Assembly (NCBI RefSeq): GCF_037154085.1
Contig: NZ_JBANRM010000001.1
Location: forward strand, 1,054,001-1,118,000
Length of the DNA stretch: 64,000 nt
Direction: 5' to 3'
Origin: Andeanibacterium fulvum
GTDB lineage: Bacteria > Pseudomonadota > Alphaproteobacteria > Sphingomonadales > Sphingomonadaceae
How positions within the stretch are numbered: position 1 is the stretch's first letter; every line of letters starts with the position of its first letter. A program made the position numbers and the translations under genes. The notes beneath the pieces are model-generated. The model was not told the origin of the DNA and searched no databases. It saw only the letters and a program-made list of their open reading frames with translations. Shown here piece by piece: positions 32,488 to 42,087 of the stretch.

Positions 32488-33414
32488 TCAGCCGCAGTGG
32501 AAGCCATAGATGCGCATCGCGTTGTCGTGCAGGAACTTGCGTGCTTCCTCCGGCGTCAGCAGTTCGGTTGCCGCGATCGCCATTTTGACCTTTTCATCAT
32601 AGGTCCACAGCATGCTTTGCCCAACGTCGGAGCCCCAGACGAGCCGGTCCTCTCCAAACATGTCCACCATGCGCCTGACGAGATCGGCCGCACGCACGCC
32701 AGCCTTCACCAACCGCTCCATATTGATTTCGGTGATTTTGAAGTGGATGTTGGGCACGTCACGAAACAGCGCGATTGTGTCGTCGATACCGTAATCGGGC
32801 GGCGGCGGCATCACGACGATTTCTCCGGCTTCTTCCCGCAGGGCCACTTCGTATTGCGACATGCCATATGGCATGGCACCGTGGTCGAGGATGATGGGAA
32901 GTTCAGTATAACGTTCCGCCAGCATCTTCAGCAGCGGCAGCAGATAAGGCAGCTGGTTGTTGAAGAAGATCAGCGTCATTGGCGTGCCGAGTTCCGCGCA
33001 GGCGTCCCATACCTGCATTGCCGTGGGTGAGCAAAGCCAAGCGGTATCAAGAAACCATGGCCGCGAATTGGCCATGCGAAAACCCGAGGCCAGACCTGCA
33101 GCGACCATCTCGCGATAAACCTGCGGGGTTGTCGGATCCTGCGTGTCCAGAATCACTACCGAATGCAGCCTGTCGGGATAGCGGGCAGTAGAATCGAGTA
33201 TGTAGCTATTATCGTAACCGTAAACGTGCCCACGCTGGACGACGCAAGACATCGTCACGCCATTGGCATCCATCATCTCAATCAGTGCTTCTGCGGTAAC
33301 AGTGAAACTTGTTCGTTCGGGCGTGGGCAGCCCGGGAGAAAACGGCTTAGGAGGATATTTGTCCCAGTCGCCGGAAATAAGGTGCGCATGTGTGTCGAGC
33401 AGTTGGAGCGCCAT
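32488..33414 (-). CDS. Amidohydrolase-2 family metal-dependent hydrolase
   Basis: 308 residues from ATG 33414 (MALQLLDTHAHLISGDWDKY). The DTHAHL motif gives the first metal ligands, and LDHGAMPYG and WGSDVG the later His and Asp. Resembles the decarboxylase/lactonase branch of amidohydrolase_2 (2-pyrone-4,6-dicarboxylate lactonase relatives). The Shine-Dalgarno GGAGG abuts the ATG with no spacer, which is unusual. Lies 130 bp after the TonB receptor gene on the same strand and may be its operon partner. Confidence 0.85.
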   Translation of the reverse strand: MALQLLDTHAHLISGDWDKYPPKPFSPGLPTPERTSFTVTAEALIEMMDANGVTMSCVVQRGHVYGYDNSYILDSTARYPDRLHSVVILDTQDPTTPQVYREMVAAGLASGFRMANSRPWFLDTAWLCSPTAMQVWDACAELGTPMTLIFFNNQLPYLLPLLKMLAERYTELPIILDHGAMPYGMSQYEVALREEAGEIVVMPPPPDYGIDDTIALFRDVPNIHFKITEINMERLVKAGVRAADLVRRMVDMFGEDRLVWGSDVGQSMLWTYDEKVKMAIAATELLTPEEARKFLHDNAMRIYGFHCG

Positions 33415-33544
33415 CCTCCAGAATCCTTGTCTTACCGCGTCATACGGTCTTCGTCGTAAAATCGTGACGTGGGGCGTATCCGACCCTTGAATGCGGTTGC
33501 CGCCCCGGCCTCGCCCGATGTGGACAGACCGGGACGGCTGCGCT

Positions 33545-36061
33545 TCAAAACTGCTTCTTGAGAGTGAGCGACCATTCGCGCGGGGGGGCCGGTTGAGCGT
33601 CGGTCTGCGGATAACCCAAGCCCTGATAGTCGAACACATTGCGATAGTAGAACTTGTTGAACAGGTTCACCACGCCTGCTGCGAGCGTGAAGCCGTGCTT
33701 CTCGTTCTCGTAGGTAACCCGCGCATTGAAGAGCGACTTAGCCGGCATGAGATAGTTATATTTGGTCGAAAGGCCGCTGACGATCTGGCTGCTCTCGAAT
33801 GTCCAGTCGAGACGCGGGGTGATGGAACCGTCCAGTCCTTCGGCCTCGATCCGGTACTGGATACCGGCGCTGGCGGTCCAGAACGGATTGCTCTGACGGC
33901 GATTTACCGTGCGGGCCTCGATATCGGGCGACATGAACTTGGACCAGCCAACAGACCCGTTGATTTCCAGATTGTCGATCGGATTGATCGTATACTCAGC
34001 CTCGAAACCGCGCACGGTGGCGGGCTGGTTACGGAAATAGCTGCGACCAAGGCACGTGATGCCGGTATTGCTGGGCAATGTAGTGGTACTGCAGCGGGTC
34101 GAGCCTTCCGGGCCACCCGGCAGCGGTTCGAGTTGCTGGTTGCCCGGCTGCGGGTTCCCATTATCGTCCAGCAATGCCTCCGCGCCGCTGATGGTGGTCG
34201 GTCGGTTCTTGAAGTCGGTGTAGAACGCGGCCAGATTCAAGCGCACCCTGCGATCGAACAGATCAAGCTTGGCGCCGATTTCGTAGGCGATATCCTCGGC
34301 CGCCTCGCTCTGCTCAACCTGTGTATATTGCAGCGGACGCGTGTTGTAGCCCGGTAGGGTATAGCCGGTTGCAGCAGAGGCGTAGAACAGCAGGTTGTTG
34401 TTCGGCTGGTAGTTCATACCGGCCTTCCAGCTGAACTTCTTGCTTTGTGGGACAACGGTGAACACGATGTCCGACGCGGAAGTCAGCCAGCTGACATCGG
34501 AAATGTTGGTGAAGTCCACCACCATCTTATCGTCCGAATAGCGGCCGCCCAAAACGATGCCGAAGCGCTCACCGAAGGGGCGGACGGTCGCGTTCGCAAA
34601 CACGGCCTTGCTGGTGGGCTTGTAAGTCGTGTGCAGGGCGCGCTGGAGGCCGGAACTTGCCTGGATCAGCGATGCGTGCTGATCGCCATCAGCATCGAAA
34701 TAGAACCCGCCGACGACCCAGTCGATAAGGTCGGAAGTGCCTGAGACGCGCAGTTCCGCCTGAGTGTATTTCTGCATCAAATTGTTGATCACATGCTCGA
34801 CCACGATCGGCATGCCGTCCGTATCGAACGTGTGCGTCTCGTCCAGATCGCGGTGAGCGACCACGGCAGTGAGATCGATATTGTTGCCCAAATCCCAGTT
34901 CAGCTTGGCTGAAACGCCCCAATTCTTCAGATTGTTGTGATTGGGGAGCGCGTAGCCACCGCGCGTACATTGCCCGCGCTCGTTGACCGAACCGTTATAA
35001 TAGGTGTTCCCCGGGATCACCGTGCAAGCTGCGATCCGGTCTGTATAGGTAACGTAGGTCGTGTAGGGATCGCCGGTCATGAAGCGCTGGTCGATTACCA
35101 GCCCCCAATAGGCGGCCTGACTCTTCATATTGCTGTTGGCGCGAGTGGGGTCGACATCCACCACCGAGTCAGCCGGATTTTCCGAGAGGTCGCGCAGGTA
35201 GTCACCGGTCAGTGTCAGTTTGACAGAGGGCGTCACCTCCCACAGGAAGCTGCCGCGTATGGCACGAACGTCCTCGCCGCCATAATGGCCGATGGTGCAG
35301 TCATCCACGGTGTCGAACTTGGTCGAGTTCTGCAGCGGGGTGACATAGGGAAAGCTACCCGCCAGTTCGGGCGTGCCGCGCCGGTTCATCTCGCACGTGA
35401 AGTCGAGCTGCTTCTGATAACCCTCGCGCTTCTTTGAGAGGCCCGACATAAGCAGGGCCGCATTCTCGCCGATTGGAAGGTTGAAGCCGGCACGCAGATC
35501 GATCCGGTTGAACGAACCGGTCGTCACTTCCGCATAGGCAGAGGCATCGCCCGGACGCGGTTGGCGCGCCACCACGTTGATCGCGCCTGCCAGAGAGTTA
35601 CGGCCAAACAAAGTACCTTGAGGACCTCGCAGCACTTCGATGTGGTCAATGTCGAGGAGGTCGAAATTCGCGCCGAGCAGCACGGGATAATAGACATCGT
35701 CGATATAGAAAGCGACCGGAGGCTGTCCGGCCAAGCTGGTATCGCCCGAGCCCAGGCCACGGATGAATGCAGAAACACCCGGGCCGAAGGCGCCCTGCAC
35801 ACGACGGAACTGCGCGTTCGGCACGACCGAGGTCAGATCGCCAATATTGGTTACGCCCCGCTCTTCCAGCGCGTCGGCCGTCACGGCAGTGATGGCAATA
35901 GGAGTATCTTGCAGATTGGTCGCCTGCCGGGTGGCGGTGACGACGATATCCTTGATTCCGCCTTCCGGTTGGGCAGGTGTTTTTTCTTCCTGCGCGAAAG
36001 CGGGTTCAGCCGCCAGAAGCGCAATCAGCGAAGCTGCGGCCAGTGCCATACCCTTGTTCAT
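33545..36061 (-). CDS. TonB-dependent receptor
   Basis: 838 residues, complete. Signal peptide (MNKGMALAAASLIALLAAEP, cleaved near AFAQ), TonB box IKDIVVTATRQ, plug domain with VLRGPQGTLFGRNSLAGAIN, and a 22-strand barrel ending EWSLTLKKQF with terminal Phe. In sphingomonads these import aromatic or other large organics as well as iron chelates. With the AraC gene upstream and the hydrolase downstream on the same strand, a catabolic substrate is more likely than iron. Confidence 0.95.
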   Translation of the reverse strand: MNKGMALAAASLIALLAAEPAFAQEEKTPAQPEGGIKDIVVTATRQATNLQDTPIAITAVTADALEERGVTNIGDLTSVVPNAQFRRVQGAFGPGVSAFIRGLGSGDTSLAGQPPVAFYIDDVYYPVLLGANFDLLDIDHIEVLRGPQGTLFGRNSLAGAINVVARQPRPGDASAYAEVTTGSFNRIDLRAGFNLPIGENAALLMSGLSKKREGYQKQLDFTCEMNRRGTPELAGSFPYVTPLQNSTKFDTVDDCTIGHYGGEDVRAIRGSFLWEVTPSVKLTLTGDYLRDLSENPADSVVDVDPTRANSNMKSQAAYWGLVIDQRFMTGDPYTTYVTYTDRIAACTVIPGNTYYNGSVNERGQCTRGGYALPNHNNLKNWGVSAKLNWDLGNNIDLTAVVAHRDLDETHTFDTDGMPIVVEHVINNLMQKYTQAELRVSGTSDLIDWVVGGFYFDADGDQHASLIQASSGLQRALHTTYKPTSKAVFANATVRPFGERFGIVLGGRYSDDKMVVDFTNISDVSWLTSASDIVFTVVPQSKKFSWKAGMNYQPNNNLLFYASAATGYTLPGYNTRPLQYTQVEQSEAAEDIAYEIGAKLDLFDRRVRLNLAAFYTDFKNRPTTISGAEALLDDNGNPQPGNQQLEPLPGGPEGSTRCSTTTLPSNTGITCLGRSYFRNQPATVRGFEAEYTINPIDNLEINGSVGWSKFMSPDIEARTVNRRQSNPFWTASAGIQYRIEAEGLDGSITPRLDWTFESSQIVSGLSTKYNYLMPAKSLFNARVTYENEKHGFTLAAGVVNLFNKFYYRNVFDYQGLGYPQTDAQPAPPREWSLTLKKQF

Positions 36062-36142
36062 GAGATCCCCTCCGATCCGTTTTTGTCAGACGTTGATCTT
36101 TGGGTATTCCGGCCCGCCCCACCGGACTTGACTGCGTGGGCA

Positions 36143-36158
36143 GCAGAACTTGTTCTGC
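36143..36158. promoter_or_regulatory. Inverted repeat upstream of the TonB receptor
   Basis: GCAGAAC-TT-GTTCTGC, perfect 7-bp arms, 81 bp before the receptor start codon. A good candidate operator for control of the receptor/hydrolase unit. It is not the GTTC-N7-GTTC direct repeat of alphaproteobacterial LexA. Confidence 0.45.
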
Positions 36159-36398
36159 AGGCGCGGAGTGGAAACGCCGCTTTCACGACGGCATTTCCGT
36201 CAACCGAAAGCACAGCCGGACGGGAAATTTATTCCCCTATATTCAGTGGATTATGCGCGTCTCTTTCGGAATTTGTCAAGCTGTGCACTACCCCTTCCCC
36301 GCCAGTTTTCCCTACGCAGGGAAACCGGCGAGCAAGAATTCGGACCGCTTGCGTCATGTTGCCGGGCAGGAGGGGATGGCCGCAGTCCGCAACGATAA

Positions 36399-36424
36399 AG
36401 GGCGCATGGTCTCCCATGCGCCCT
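36399..36424 (-). terminator. Terminator after the AraC-family gene
   Basis: On the minus strand an 11-bp stem, AGGGCGCATGG pairing with CCATGCGCCCT across a 4-base loop, is followed by TTAT. It sits 36 bp past the regulator's stop codon and separates it from the receptor gene downstream. Confidence 0.6.
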
Positions 36425-36459
36425 CCCCCTTTTCAGCAGCCCCGAAGGGCCACCCCATT

Positions 36460-37440
36460 TCAGCCGACCGGATCGGCGGCGGCTGAAACCCTGGTCTGGC
36501 CAGCCTTGCGAAAATCGCGCGGCGCCATGCCGTATTTCTCATGGAAAGTGCGGGTGAAATGCGCCGCGCTGTTGAAGCCCCAGGAAAAGGCGATCTCCGT
36601 CAGCGTATGGGCGTTCCAGGCCGGATTGCACATCTGGCGGGCGCATTCCTCAAGCCGCCGGCGCAGGATATAGGCGCTCATCTTCTCCCCGCCCGGCGCG
36701 AACACCGTGCGCAGATAGCGCGGCGAAACCCTGAGCCCTTCCGAGATGGTGGCAGGCGACAATTCCGGATCGCGCAGATTGTCCTCGATGAACTGGATCA
36801 CGTCCTTGCGCCGCTGCCACGCAATGGCCGAGGCATCGTTCCGGGCATCGAAGCCCATGGTGTAGGACATCGAGATCATCTCGAGCAGATAGCGCGCCAC
36901 CCGGTCTTCATGCAGCGGCGAGAAATCGCGCCCCACGCCTGCACTCAGTTCGCGCACCATCGCCGCCACCGTTCCGGTCAGCCCGGTCGCGCGGCCCAGA
37001 TGCTGGCCGCAATATTGTTCGGGCGTCGGCAGGTAAGACCGTAGGACCTCGGGTGGCACGCGCACCATCACGGTGACCGAGCGATCATGCGTGCGGAAAT
37101 AATGCGGCAGGCCGGTGTCGCACAGGACGAAATCGCCCTCCACCAGTTCGGCTTCCTTGCCGCAATGATAGAAGGTGCTCTGCCCTTCGGCCTGGAGCAG
37201 GAAATTATACATGCGGGGCACGTTGGTGGCGATGTGGCTCTGCTTGCGTTCGACGCTGCAACTGTCGACCGAAAGGCGCGCAAGCTTGACCGGGCCGAGC
37301 TGCCCGATCCGCAATTCCGCGTCGAACTTGTCCTTGTCGCCAGGCGTGAATTCGACCTTGCTCATCCGCGTGGCGTAAATGGCGCTCCATGCCGCGGCAC
37401 GACCCACGGTGGGTAAGCCTAGTGTGCTAAACAACTCCAT
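36460..37440 (-). CDS. AraC-family transcriptional regulator (FeaR-like)
   Basis: 326 residues from ATG 37440, chosen for GGGGAGG nine bases upstream; a longer frame opens 25 codons earlier. The N-terminal half matches AraC_binding_2 sensor domains (LPHYFRTHDRSVTVMVRVPP). Two C-terminal helix-turn-helices follow (SPATISEGLRVSPRYLRTVF and LTEIAFSWGFNSAAHFTRTF), ending in the conserved YGMAPRDFRK. Probably an activator of the surrounding catabolic genes, in particular the divergent NTF2 operon and the receptor. Confidence 0.92.
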   Translation of the reverse strand: MELFSTLGLPTVGRAAAWSAIYATRMSKVEFTPGDKDKFDAELRIGQLGPVKLARLSVDSCSVERKQSHIATNVPRMYNFLLQAEGQSTFYHCGKEAELVEGDFVLCDTGLPHYFRTHDRSVTVMVRVPPEVLRSYLPTPEQYCGQHLGRATGLTGTVAAMVRELSAGVGRDFSPLHEDRVARYLLEMISMSYTMGFDARNDASAIAWQRRKDVIQFIEDNLRDPELSPATISEGLRVSPRYLRTVFAPGGEKMSAYILRRRLEECARQMCNPAWNAHTLTEIAFSWGFNSAAHFTRTFHEKYGMAPRDFRKAGQTRVSAAADPVG

Positions 37441-37758
37441 CCGGCTAATCCTCCCCGGAGGGCCCCATCCTTTTCGGACAGTGACCCGCAAATCCGTGAA
37501 GCCGATTGCTCGCACCTGGGCTTGAGCAAGTCAACTCACACGGATTGTGCCAGATTCACTGGCACGCCCCCGAACGCGCCGCTTTACCGGCAAGGCAATC
37601 ACACTTGACCCGCATGACTGCCCCGGCGCGGTTTTGACTGAAGTGGCGCAATGATCGGCCTGCCAGTGACGGAACGGCAATCCATCCTTGCCTCGTCTCG
37701 CACTGGCCCACATGCTCCCTTGCGGGAGACCCAATTCAAAATAGATGGGAGCGATGCC
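37441..37758. other. Divergent control region between AraC and NTF2 genes
   Basis: 318 bp with no gene. Contains the inverted repeat at 37547-37565. Otherwise no clear promoter elements seen. Confidence 0.6.
37547..37565. promoter_or_regulatory. Inverted repeat in the araC/NTF2 divergent promoter region
   Basis: GTGCCAG-ATTCA-CTGGCAC, perfect 7-bp arms with a 5-bp spacer, 107 bp from the regulator start and about 195 bp from the NTF2 gene. Candidate binding site for a local regulator. Confidence 0.4.
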
Positions 37759-39891
37759 GTGAAGCACCGTATGGCAGATTTGCCGCGTATCCTTCTTCCT
37801 CTTGCCGCCACGCTGATGCTGCTGAACGGCGCACCCGCGCAGGCCGTGCCGTCCGCGCAGGTGGACGAACTGGCGCGCGATGTAGAACGTGTGGAAGCCG
37901 TGCGCGCGGTGAAGGACCTGCAGCGCAGCTATTCGCAATATGCGCAATTCGCCCTGTGGGACGAGATGGCCACGCTCTTCTCCCGCGATGCGAAGATCGT
38001 GTGGGGCGACAAGACCTTCACTGGCCAGAAGGCCATTGCCGACTGGCTGAAGGCCCGCGTGGGCGGCAGCAAGGGGCTGGCCTCCGGGGCGCTGCACAGC
38101 GAATTCATCGAGGACGACATCGTCAATCTCTCGGTCGATGGCCGCAGCGCCAAGGCCCGGTGGGAAGCCATGGCGATGATGGGCGATGGCAAGGGCAAGA
38201 CCCGCATCGAGGGCGGCATCTACGAGAACGAATATGTGCTGGAAGACGGCAAGTGGAAGCTCTCGCTGATGCGCTATTTCCCGCAATATGAAGGGGATTA
38301 CGAGAAAGGCTGGTCCAATATCGGCGGGAAGGACCTGCCGCAGATACCCTATCATTTCACCGTGGACGAGACAGGCATCCCGATCCCGCCACCACAGGGC
38401 CCCGCGCCGAAAAGCTCCGCCGGTCTTGCGGAACTGGAAGGCCGGATCGACCTGCTCAACCAGGAAGATGCCGTCCGCAATCTGCAGAATGCCTATGGCT
38501 ATTACGTCGACCGCAAGATGTGGACCGACGTGACCGATCTGTTCGCCGAGGACTCGGTGGTGGAGATCGCGGGCGCGGGAACCTTCCGGGGCAAGGACGG
38601 CGCGCGCCAGGCGATGGAGCTGATGGGCGCGGAAGGGCTTTCCCACGGCCAGCTCAACGACCGGCCGCTGTTCGGCACCATCGTGGAAGTGCTGCCCGGC
38701 GGCATGGAAGCCGTCTCGCGCGGGCTGGAACTCGGCATGATCGGCGAAGCGGACAAGGGCACGGCATCGTGGGAGTTCACAGTGTTCCGCAACCGTTTCG
38801 TGAAGGATCAGGGCCTGTGGAAGATCAAGGAACTGCGCCTCTATCCCCTGATCAAGGCCGATTACGGCCCCGGCTGGGCCAAGGGCGGGATTGCACGGCC
38901 GGCGGATGGCATACTGCCCGCCTTTGCCGGCCCGAACCCGGTGACCGGCAAGGATGTGACGCTGGCAGGTGCCCGGATCGTGGGGCAGGACAGGCTGACG
39001 GCGGCCCCGTCGACCGTCGCGCCCGCTGCCCTTACCCTTTCGGATGACGAACGCCTGATGGAGGCGAAGCGCAAACTGCGCCGCTCCGCCGCCTTCGACG
39101 GGGTCGAGAATGTCTCCCACGCCTATGGCTATTACCTGACCGACTTCCAGTGGGTGGAAATGGCCTCCATCTTCGCGAAGAAGGGCAACAAGCATTCGCC
39201 CTTCGCCGGTTTCTATCTGGGGCAGGAACGGATCAAGGCGGCGGCAACCGCCATGTATGGCAAGGCGCCGGAGACGCGACCGGGCATTTCCTACCACTGG
39301 CGCACGCAGCCGGTGATCCATGTCTCTTATGACGGACGCTCCGCCAATCTGCGTACACGCCTGTTCCAGCCGCGCACGGCCAAGCCCGATGGCGACGGGA
39401 ACAGCTTCTATTCCTCGTCCCTGTTCGGCGGCATGTATCCCAACGATCAGGCCGTGATCGAGGACGGGGTGTGGCGCCTGTGGAGCCTGACCATCGACGA
39501 GCCCTATTTTACCATGGCCGGCTGGAAGGGCGGCTGGTCCGGCGTGAAGCCGGTGGAAGCGGGCGAAGGATCGGGCGCGAGCCCGCTGGTGAAGCGTCTG
39601 CCGCCGGACATTCTGATGACCGCGCTGGGCCGCCGGGCGGAGCATTTCCGTGGTGGCACCGGCAAGACAGTCAACTGGCCGGGCATCCTGCCCATGTGGT
39701 TCCACTACAAGAACCCGGTCAGCGGGCGAGAGCCCGAGCATTACTGGCCCGACAGCACGCCCAGCCTGCTACTGCCGCAATCGCGCCTGATCGCCAATGG
39801 CTATCAGATGCCGCCCAACGGGCCGGAAATCGACGGGATCGGGATCGAACTCACTCCGCCCGACGCTATGGTAATGGAAGGAGGCAAATGA
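37759..39891 (+). CDS. Secreted protein with three NTF2/SnoaL-like domains
   Basis: 710 residues from GTG 37759, which has GGGAG eight bases upstream; ATG 37771 is the alternative. A signal peptide ends at GAPAQA. Three NTF2-like modules follow, each opening with a similar helix: AVKDLQRSYSQYAQFALWDE (~40), AVRNLQNAYGYYVDRKMWTD (~235) and FDGVENVSHAYGYYLTDFQW (~450). Each ends in a GLWKIKELRLYPL-type strand. Such concatenation is unusual. Probably periplasmic; enzymatic (hydratase/isomerase) or ligand-binding role unknown. Confidence 0.82.
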   Translation: MKHRMADLPRILLPLAATLMLLNGAPAQAVPSAQVDELARDVERVEAVRAVKDLQRSYSQYAQFALWDEMATLFSRDAKIVWGDKTFTGQKAIADWLKARVGGSKGLASGALHSEFIEDDIVNLSVDGRSAKARWEAMAMMGDGKGKTRIEGGIYENEYVLEDGKWKLSLMRYFPQYEGDYEKGWSNIGGKDLPQIPYHFTVDETGIPIPPPQGPAPKSSAGLAELEGRIDLLNQEDAVRNLQNAYGYYVDRKMWTDVTDLFAEDSVVEIAGAGTFRGKDGARQAMELMGAEGLSHGQLNDRPLFGTIVEVLPGGMEAVSRGLELGMIGEADKGTASWEFTVFRNRFVKDQGLWKIKELRLYPLIKADYGPGWAKGGIARPADGILPAFAGPNPVTGKDVTLAGARIVGQDRLTAAPSTVAPAALTLSDDERLMEAKRKLRRSAAFDGVENVSHAYGYYLTDFQWVEMASIFAKKGNKHSPFAGFYLGQERIKAAATAMYGKAPETRPGISYHWRTQPVIHVSYDGRSANLRTRLFQPRTAKPDGDGNSFYSSSLFGGMYPNDQAVIEDGVWRLWSLTIDEPYFTMAGWKGGWSGVKPVEAGEGSGASPLVKRLPPDILMTALGRRAEHFRGGTGKTVNWPGILPMWFHYKNPVSGREPEHYWPDSTPSLLLPQSRLIANGYQMPPNGPEIDGIGIELTPPDAMVMEGGK

Positions 39892-40794
39892 ATGGTCAGG
39901 ACACCCAACAGACTCAAGACAGGGGCGGCACTGGCCGCCCTTGTTGCGTTCGGCACGCTGCTCGCCCCGGCGCAGGCATCCGCCGCCGAGTGCGACCGGA
40001 AATGCCTCGAAGGCACAGTGACGGCCTATCTCGACGCCCTGCTCGCCCATGATCCCGCCCGCCTGCAACTGGCGGGCAAGACGCGCTTTACCGAGGATGG
40101 CAAGGAGCTGAAGCTCGGTGAGGGCCTGTGGCAGACAGTCAGCGGCAAGGCCGGCTTCCGGCAGGACTATCTCGACACGCAAAAGCAGATCGCCGCCACG
40201 CATGTGGAACTGCGCGAGGGGGCGATCCCGGTGCTCTATTCCGCCGTACTTCATCTGGAAGGGGGTCGGATCGCCGGAATCGAAACGCTGGTGCAGCGCA
40301 TCCAGCCCGATTCCCGCTTCCAGCCCACCGAGCTGGGCGCCCCGATCAAGGGCATGAACGATCCTGTCCCAGCCGGGAAGCGGCAGAACCGCGCAGAGAT
40401 GATCGCCACCGCGCTCCGCTATACCGAGGGGCTGAGGATCGGGAATTTCACCGATGCCGGCACGCCTTTCGCAGACGGCACCTACCGGGTGGAGAACGGC
40501 GTCATAACGGCCGGAAACGGCTGCGGGCGCGAGGATTGCGGCATGTATTCGCAGCGCCTGATGCTCCATCCCGCCATCATCCCCAGCGTGGCTGCGGTGG
40601 ATGAGGAAAACGGCACCGTGCTGCTATGGATGAACTTCGGCGATACCGGCTCTTACGGGCCGGGCAATGCGCTCGTCACCTTCGAAGGCTTCAAGGTGTG
40701 GGGCGGCGAAATCCGCGCGATCAACGCGTTTTTCGGCTTCCTGCCCGCCTCCACCTCGCGCTTTTGGCCGTCGAGCGATCCGGTCCGGCCCTGA
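39892..40794 (+). CDS. Secreted hypothetical protein, possibly DUF8021/NTF2-type
   Basis: 300 residues, starting directly after the previous stop with GGAGG nine bases upstream. A signal peptide ends near ASAAE. The mature part has ECDRKCLEGTVTAYLDALLA with two early cysteines and a second Cys pair (GCGREDCGMYSQ). The pattern resembles secreted DUF8021-type proteins, from memory only. Cys spacing would allow two disulfides, consistent with a periplasmic site. Operon partner of the triple-NTF2 protein. Confidence 0.72.
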   Translation: MVRTPNRLKTGAALAALVAFGTLLAPAQASAAECDRKCLEGTVTAYLDALLAHDPARLQLAGKTRFTEDGKELKLGEGLWQTVSGKAGFRQDYLDTQKQIAATHVELREGAIPVLYSAVLHLEGGRIAGIETLVQRIQPDSRFQPTELGAPIKGMNDPVPAGKRQNRAEMIATALRYTEGLRIGNFTDAGTPFADGTYRVENGVITAGNGCGREDCGMYSQRLMLHPAIIPSVAAVDEENGTVLLWMNFGDTGSYGPGNALVTFEGFKVWGGEIRAINAFFGFLPASTSRFWPSSDPVRP

Positions 40795-40812
40795 AGCCGG
40801 ACCGGCTGGCAC

Positions 40813-42087
40813 TCACTCGGCCGGAGCGGGCCGGGGTTCGCCCCCAAGGTCGTGCAACTCGCGCCCCGCCGTCTCGGGCAGGATCAGCGTGGGGATCAGC
40901 GCGCAGATGATGCCCACGATACCCAATGTCGCCATCGCCGCGCTCAGCGACATGAACTGCGCCACCAGCGGCACGCCCATGATGAACAGCGAAGCCGCCG
41001 CGCGCCCGGAATTATAGGCGAAGGACTGGCCGTTACCCCGGATTTCGGTGGGGAACAGCTCAGTGAAATAAGGCCCGAAAGAGGCATACATGCCGAACTG
41101 GAAGAAGCCGTAGATCATCCCCACCGGGATCAGGATCGCAACATTCCCGCCCCATGGTCCGAAGAGATAGATCGAGGCCATGATCAGGAAGCCCAGGCCG
41201 AACAGGCGGAACACTGCCCGGCGGCCCAGCTTGTCGCTGAGATAGGCGTTTACCAGGCAGCCGGCAAAGCCGCCCGCGCTGTTCACCAGCACGAGATAGG
41301 CGGCGACCGACTGAGTCAGCCCGCGTTCCTGCGTCATGAAAGTGGTGAGGTAATTGGCCACCGAATAGGCTGCGCCCTGCACGCCCAGCGAGAGCAGCGA
41401 GGCAAGCAGGGTGATGACGATCACCCTTCGGCCGAAGATGTCCGCCAGCCTTGCCGAGCGAGCGGCGGCCTTCTGCCGTTCACGGGCGCGCTTGTAGACT
41501 TCGGAATCGTCGGATCCCCTGCGAATGAAGAAGATCAGCAGCGCGGGCAGCAGGCCGACCCAGAAGGCCACCCGCCAGCCCGTATCGGGATCGAACCACG
41601 CCGCGACCGGCCCGGCGAGCAACGCCGCAATGCCCGATCCGATGGGCGCCCCGGCCTGCACTGCCCCCAACGCCTTGCCGCGATGTTTGGGTGCGATCAT
41701 CTCGCCCAGCAGCACAGCGCCCACGGCCCATTCCGCGCCGAAACCGATGCCATGCAGGATACGGATCGCCAGGAGCTGCTCATAATTCTGGGCGAAGCCA
41801 GAGAGGAAGGAGAACACCGAGAACCATAGGATCGTCAGTTGCAGGATCCGCGCCCGGCCATACCGGTCGCACAGCCAGCCGCCCAGCCAGCCGCCGATCG
41901 CGGCGGAAAAGTAATTCGCGCTGGCGATGGAGCCTGCCTCGGTCAGCGTCAGCCCCAGCGAGCCGATCAGCAGCGGGATGAGATATTGATAGACCTGCGC
42001 ATCGGCCGCATCCATCACCCAGCCTGCCCCGCAGGTCCAGAAGAGGCGGCGCGTCTTCTTTTCGGATTCACGATACCAGGTGAACAT
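40813..42087 (-). CDS. MFS transporter, aromatic acid/metabolite:H+ symporter type
   Basis: 424 residues from ATG 42087 (MFTWYRESEKKTRRLFWTCG). Twelve helices, with GWVMDAADAQVYQYLIPLL in helix 1 and GGWLCDRYGRARI in the helix 2-3 loop. This fits sugar-porter/AAHS-like carriers such as those for aromatic or sialic acids. Likely carries the substrate or a periplasmic product of this cluster over the inner membrane. Convergent with the preceding secreted-protein gene. Confidence 0.85.
   Translation of the reverse strand: MFTWYRESEKKTRRLFWTCGAGWVMDAADAQVYQYLIPLLIGSLGLTLTEAGSIASANYFSAAIGGWLGGWLCDRYGRARILQLTILWFSVFSFLSGFAQNYEQLLAIRILHGIGFGAEWAVGAVLLGEMIAPKHRGKALGAVQAGAPIGSGIAALLAGPVAAWFDPDTGWRVAFWVGLLPALLIFFIRRGSDDSEVYKRARERQKAAARSARLADIFGRRVIVITLLASLLSLGVQGAAYSVANYLTTFMTQERGLTQSVAAYLVLVNSAGGFAGCLVNAYLSDKLGRRAVFRLFGLGFLIMASIYLFGPWGGNVAILIPVGMIYGFFQFGMYASFGPYFTELFPTEIRGNGQSFAYNSGRAAASLFIMGVPLVAQFMSLSAAMATLGIVGIICALIPTLILPETAGRELHDLGGEPRPAPAE

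Larger units (their letters stand above)
36062..36459. other. Region between araC-type gene and TonB receptor gene
   Basis: About 400 bp without a gene. It contains the receptor promoter, a perfect 7-2-7 inverted repeat at 36143-36158 and a hairpin terminator for the regulator gene at 36399-36424. No -35/-10 pair stands out. Confidence 0.6.

Noticed and set aside
36143..36158. LexA (SOS) box
   Set aside because: Alphaproteobacterial LexA sites are GTTC-N7-GTTC direct repeats; this is a 7-2-7 inverted repeat and the gene downstream is a TonB receptor.
37531..39741. A 736-codon frame opposite the triple-NTF2 gene
   Set aside because: The plus-strand protein has a signal peptide and repeated NTF2 pattern; the opposite frame is low-information His/Arg/Gly-rich sequence.
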